A DNA stretch of 15,503 bases, taken from positions 1-15,503 of the forward strand of contig JBBRXJ010000079.1 in NCBI GenBank assembly GCA_038248505.1. Direction: 5' to 3'. Numbering within the stretch: the stretch's first letter is position 1; every line of letters begins with the position of its first letter. Shown piece after piece: positions 14,562 through 15,503 of this stretch. The notes beneath the pieces are model-generated. The model was not told where the DNA came from. It was given only the letters and a program-made list of their open reading frames with translations, and ran no database searches. The stretch comes from JBBRXJ01 sp038248505. GTDB lineage: Bacteria > Bacteroidota > Bacteroidia > Bacteroidales > JBBRXJ01. Made by a program: the position numbers and the translations under genes.

Positions 14562-15362
14562 TCACTTTGTTGAATTGTCACTTAAAATACCTCTATTAAT
14601 AAGCCATCCAGTTAACTGTCCAAGCCAAGCAGACAAAACAGGATTCTGTGGAGCCATGCCAAATCCATGCCCCCCTTTCTCATATATATGTAGCTCGGCA
14701 GCAATGTTAAAATACTTTAGGGCCAAATAATATAAAATACTATTCTGAGGAGGTACCACTTTATCATCCGATGCATGCACCAAAAACGTGGGCGGAGTAT
14801 TACTTGTAACCTGTTTATCTGATGATAAGAAATCAGCTATTTGAACACTATATTCCTTTGCCTCAAGTAAATTAGTTCTACTGCCCGCATGAGTATACTC
14901 CGAATTTAATGTAATTACAGGATAAATAAGGATTGAAAAATCGGGTCTTGCAGAAATAGAATCCAGTTTATCCTTTAAAATATAGTAACTTGAGTCAAAA
15001 TGAGTAGATAGCATTGATGCCAAATGACCTCCTGCAGAGAAACCCATTACCCCAATTTTTGTAGAATCGAGATGGTATTTAGCAGCATTTGCTCGAATCC
15101 ATCGCATTGCTCGTTGGGCATCATTTAATTGTGCTGGAAATTTATATGCTGTCAACGATTGATTATTGAGCCTATATTTCAAAACAAAGGCTGTCATCCC
15201 TTTTTCATTAAACCATTCAGCTAATTTATAGCCTTCCTTATCTAAAGCAAGATTACGATATCCACCACCTGGGCATATTAGCACAGCTGCATGGGTTTGA
15301 GTAGTACTATTGGGTATAAAAACTGTTATTGTTGGCTTATCTTTTGCTGAATCAGCCAGTGC
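14562..15362 (-). pseudogene. Alpha/beta hydrolase (esterase), 5' end cut off by an insertion
   Basis: The minus-strand frame is recognisable from 15362 (ALADSAKDKPTITVFIPNST) to the stop at 14562. It has the esterase/lipase features of the acetyl-xylan-esterase-like group: ICPGGGY (oxyanion loop), PAQLNDAQRAMRWIRANA, nucleophile elbow GFSAGGH, acid region HASDDKVVPP (Asp) and base KGGHGFGM (His). So the catalytic triad remains. There is no usable start: the GTG at 15284 begins inside the oxyanion strand, and the family has about 30-50 more residues, usually with a signal peptide, before DKPTITVF. At 15363 the sequence changes to GAGACCGTTGCAAAAAG and the frame hits a TAG soon after. The rest of the gene is presumably beyond the right edge. 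Confidence 0.75.
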
Positions 15363-15503
15363 GAGACCGTTGCAAAAAGCCCCCTAACGTTCCAGTTTTT
15401 TTTAGGAGTTTTATTTTGATTATTTTTGATATTTCAGTAAAAAAACAACCACATATCTTTAGTTTTTTAACCTTTACAAGGTTATTTTTGCCTTTTTCTA
15501 GGC
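15363..15503. mobile_element. Probable terminal end of an insertion sequence running off the window
   Basis: Starting with GAGACCGTTGCAAAAAGCC at 15363 the sequence stops matching the hydrolase and becomes noncoding and AT-rich. GAGACnnTTGCAAAA-type ends recall terminal inverted repeats of IS5-superfamily (IS1182-like) elements, recalled and not searched. A 7-bp hairpin AACCTT-TAC-AAGGTT (core 15469-15483) followed by ATTTTT lies near the edge, consistent with an untranslated IS margin. The transposase itself and the other end are not in the window, so this rests on the abrupt gene break plus the look of the end. Confidence 0.45.

Noticed and set aside
14562..15284. Intact esterase starting at GTG 15284
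   Set aside because: Family-type coding sequence continues upstream of this codon to 15362, and the GTG falls inside a core strand next to the oxyanion loop.

Overview
The window reads as a piece of a low-GC Bacteroidota chromosome. The support is a Reg_prop/Y_Y_Y/SpoIIE sensor of the kind found in that phylum, the fused DAHP synthase-chorismate mutase (type II), an AddA-like helicase-nuclease, scarce Shine-Dalgarno sequences, and a few TAnnTTTG-type promoter boxes. No rRNA, tRNA or CRISPR array was seen.

Layout. 1-926 (+): the tail of an unknown membrane protein, then a DUF4234-like membrane protein overlapping a DUF2752 protein. 1118-6455 (-): a small probable beta-barrel protein, a large periplasmic-sensor/SpoIIE phosphatase, and a 363-residue unknown protein 20 bp behind the phosphatase. 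6642-9893 (+): an AddA/RecB-type helicase-nuclease with all motifs intact. 9894-10607: a decayed region with a broken IS630-type transposase, a GC-rich patch and a direct repeat. 10608-12008 (-): RidA, a NimA-like flavin protein joined to it by a GTGA overlap, and a DUF1905/YdeI-type protein. 12308-14338 (-): DAHP synthase-chorismate mutase and prephenate dehydratase. 14345-14561: the leader of the prephenate dehydratase gene. 14562-15362 (-): an alpha/beta-hydrolase gene cut at its 5' end by what looks like an insertion-sequence end at 15363.

The most interesting item is the pheA leader. It encodes a 28-codon peptide with a Phe-Phe-Tyr-Phe run, followed by an 11-bp terminator hairpin with a 9-T tail. 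The last codons of the peptide gene can pair with the 5' arm of that terminator. This is the full layout of a ribosome-mediated attenuator that would sense phenylalanine (perhaps also tyrosine) and control prephenate dehydratase and probably the DAHP synthase-chorismate mutase behind it. The aminotransferase and prephenate dehydrogenase genes often found between these two genes in Bacteroidota are absent; a perfect 14-bp GC palindrome lies in the 84-bp gap instead.

All calls come from reading the sequence; no database search was run.
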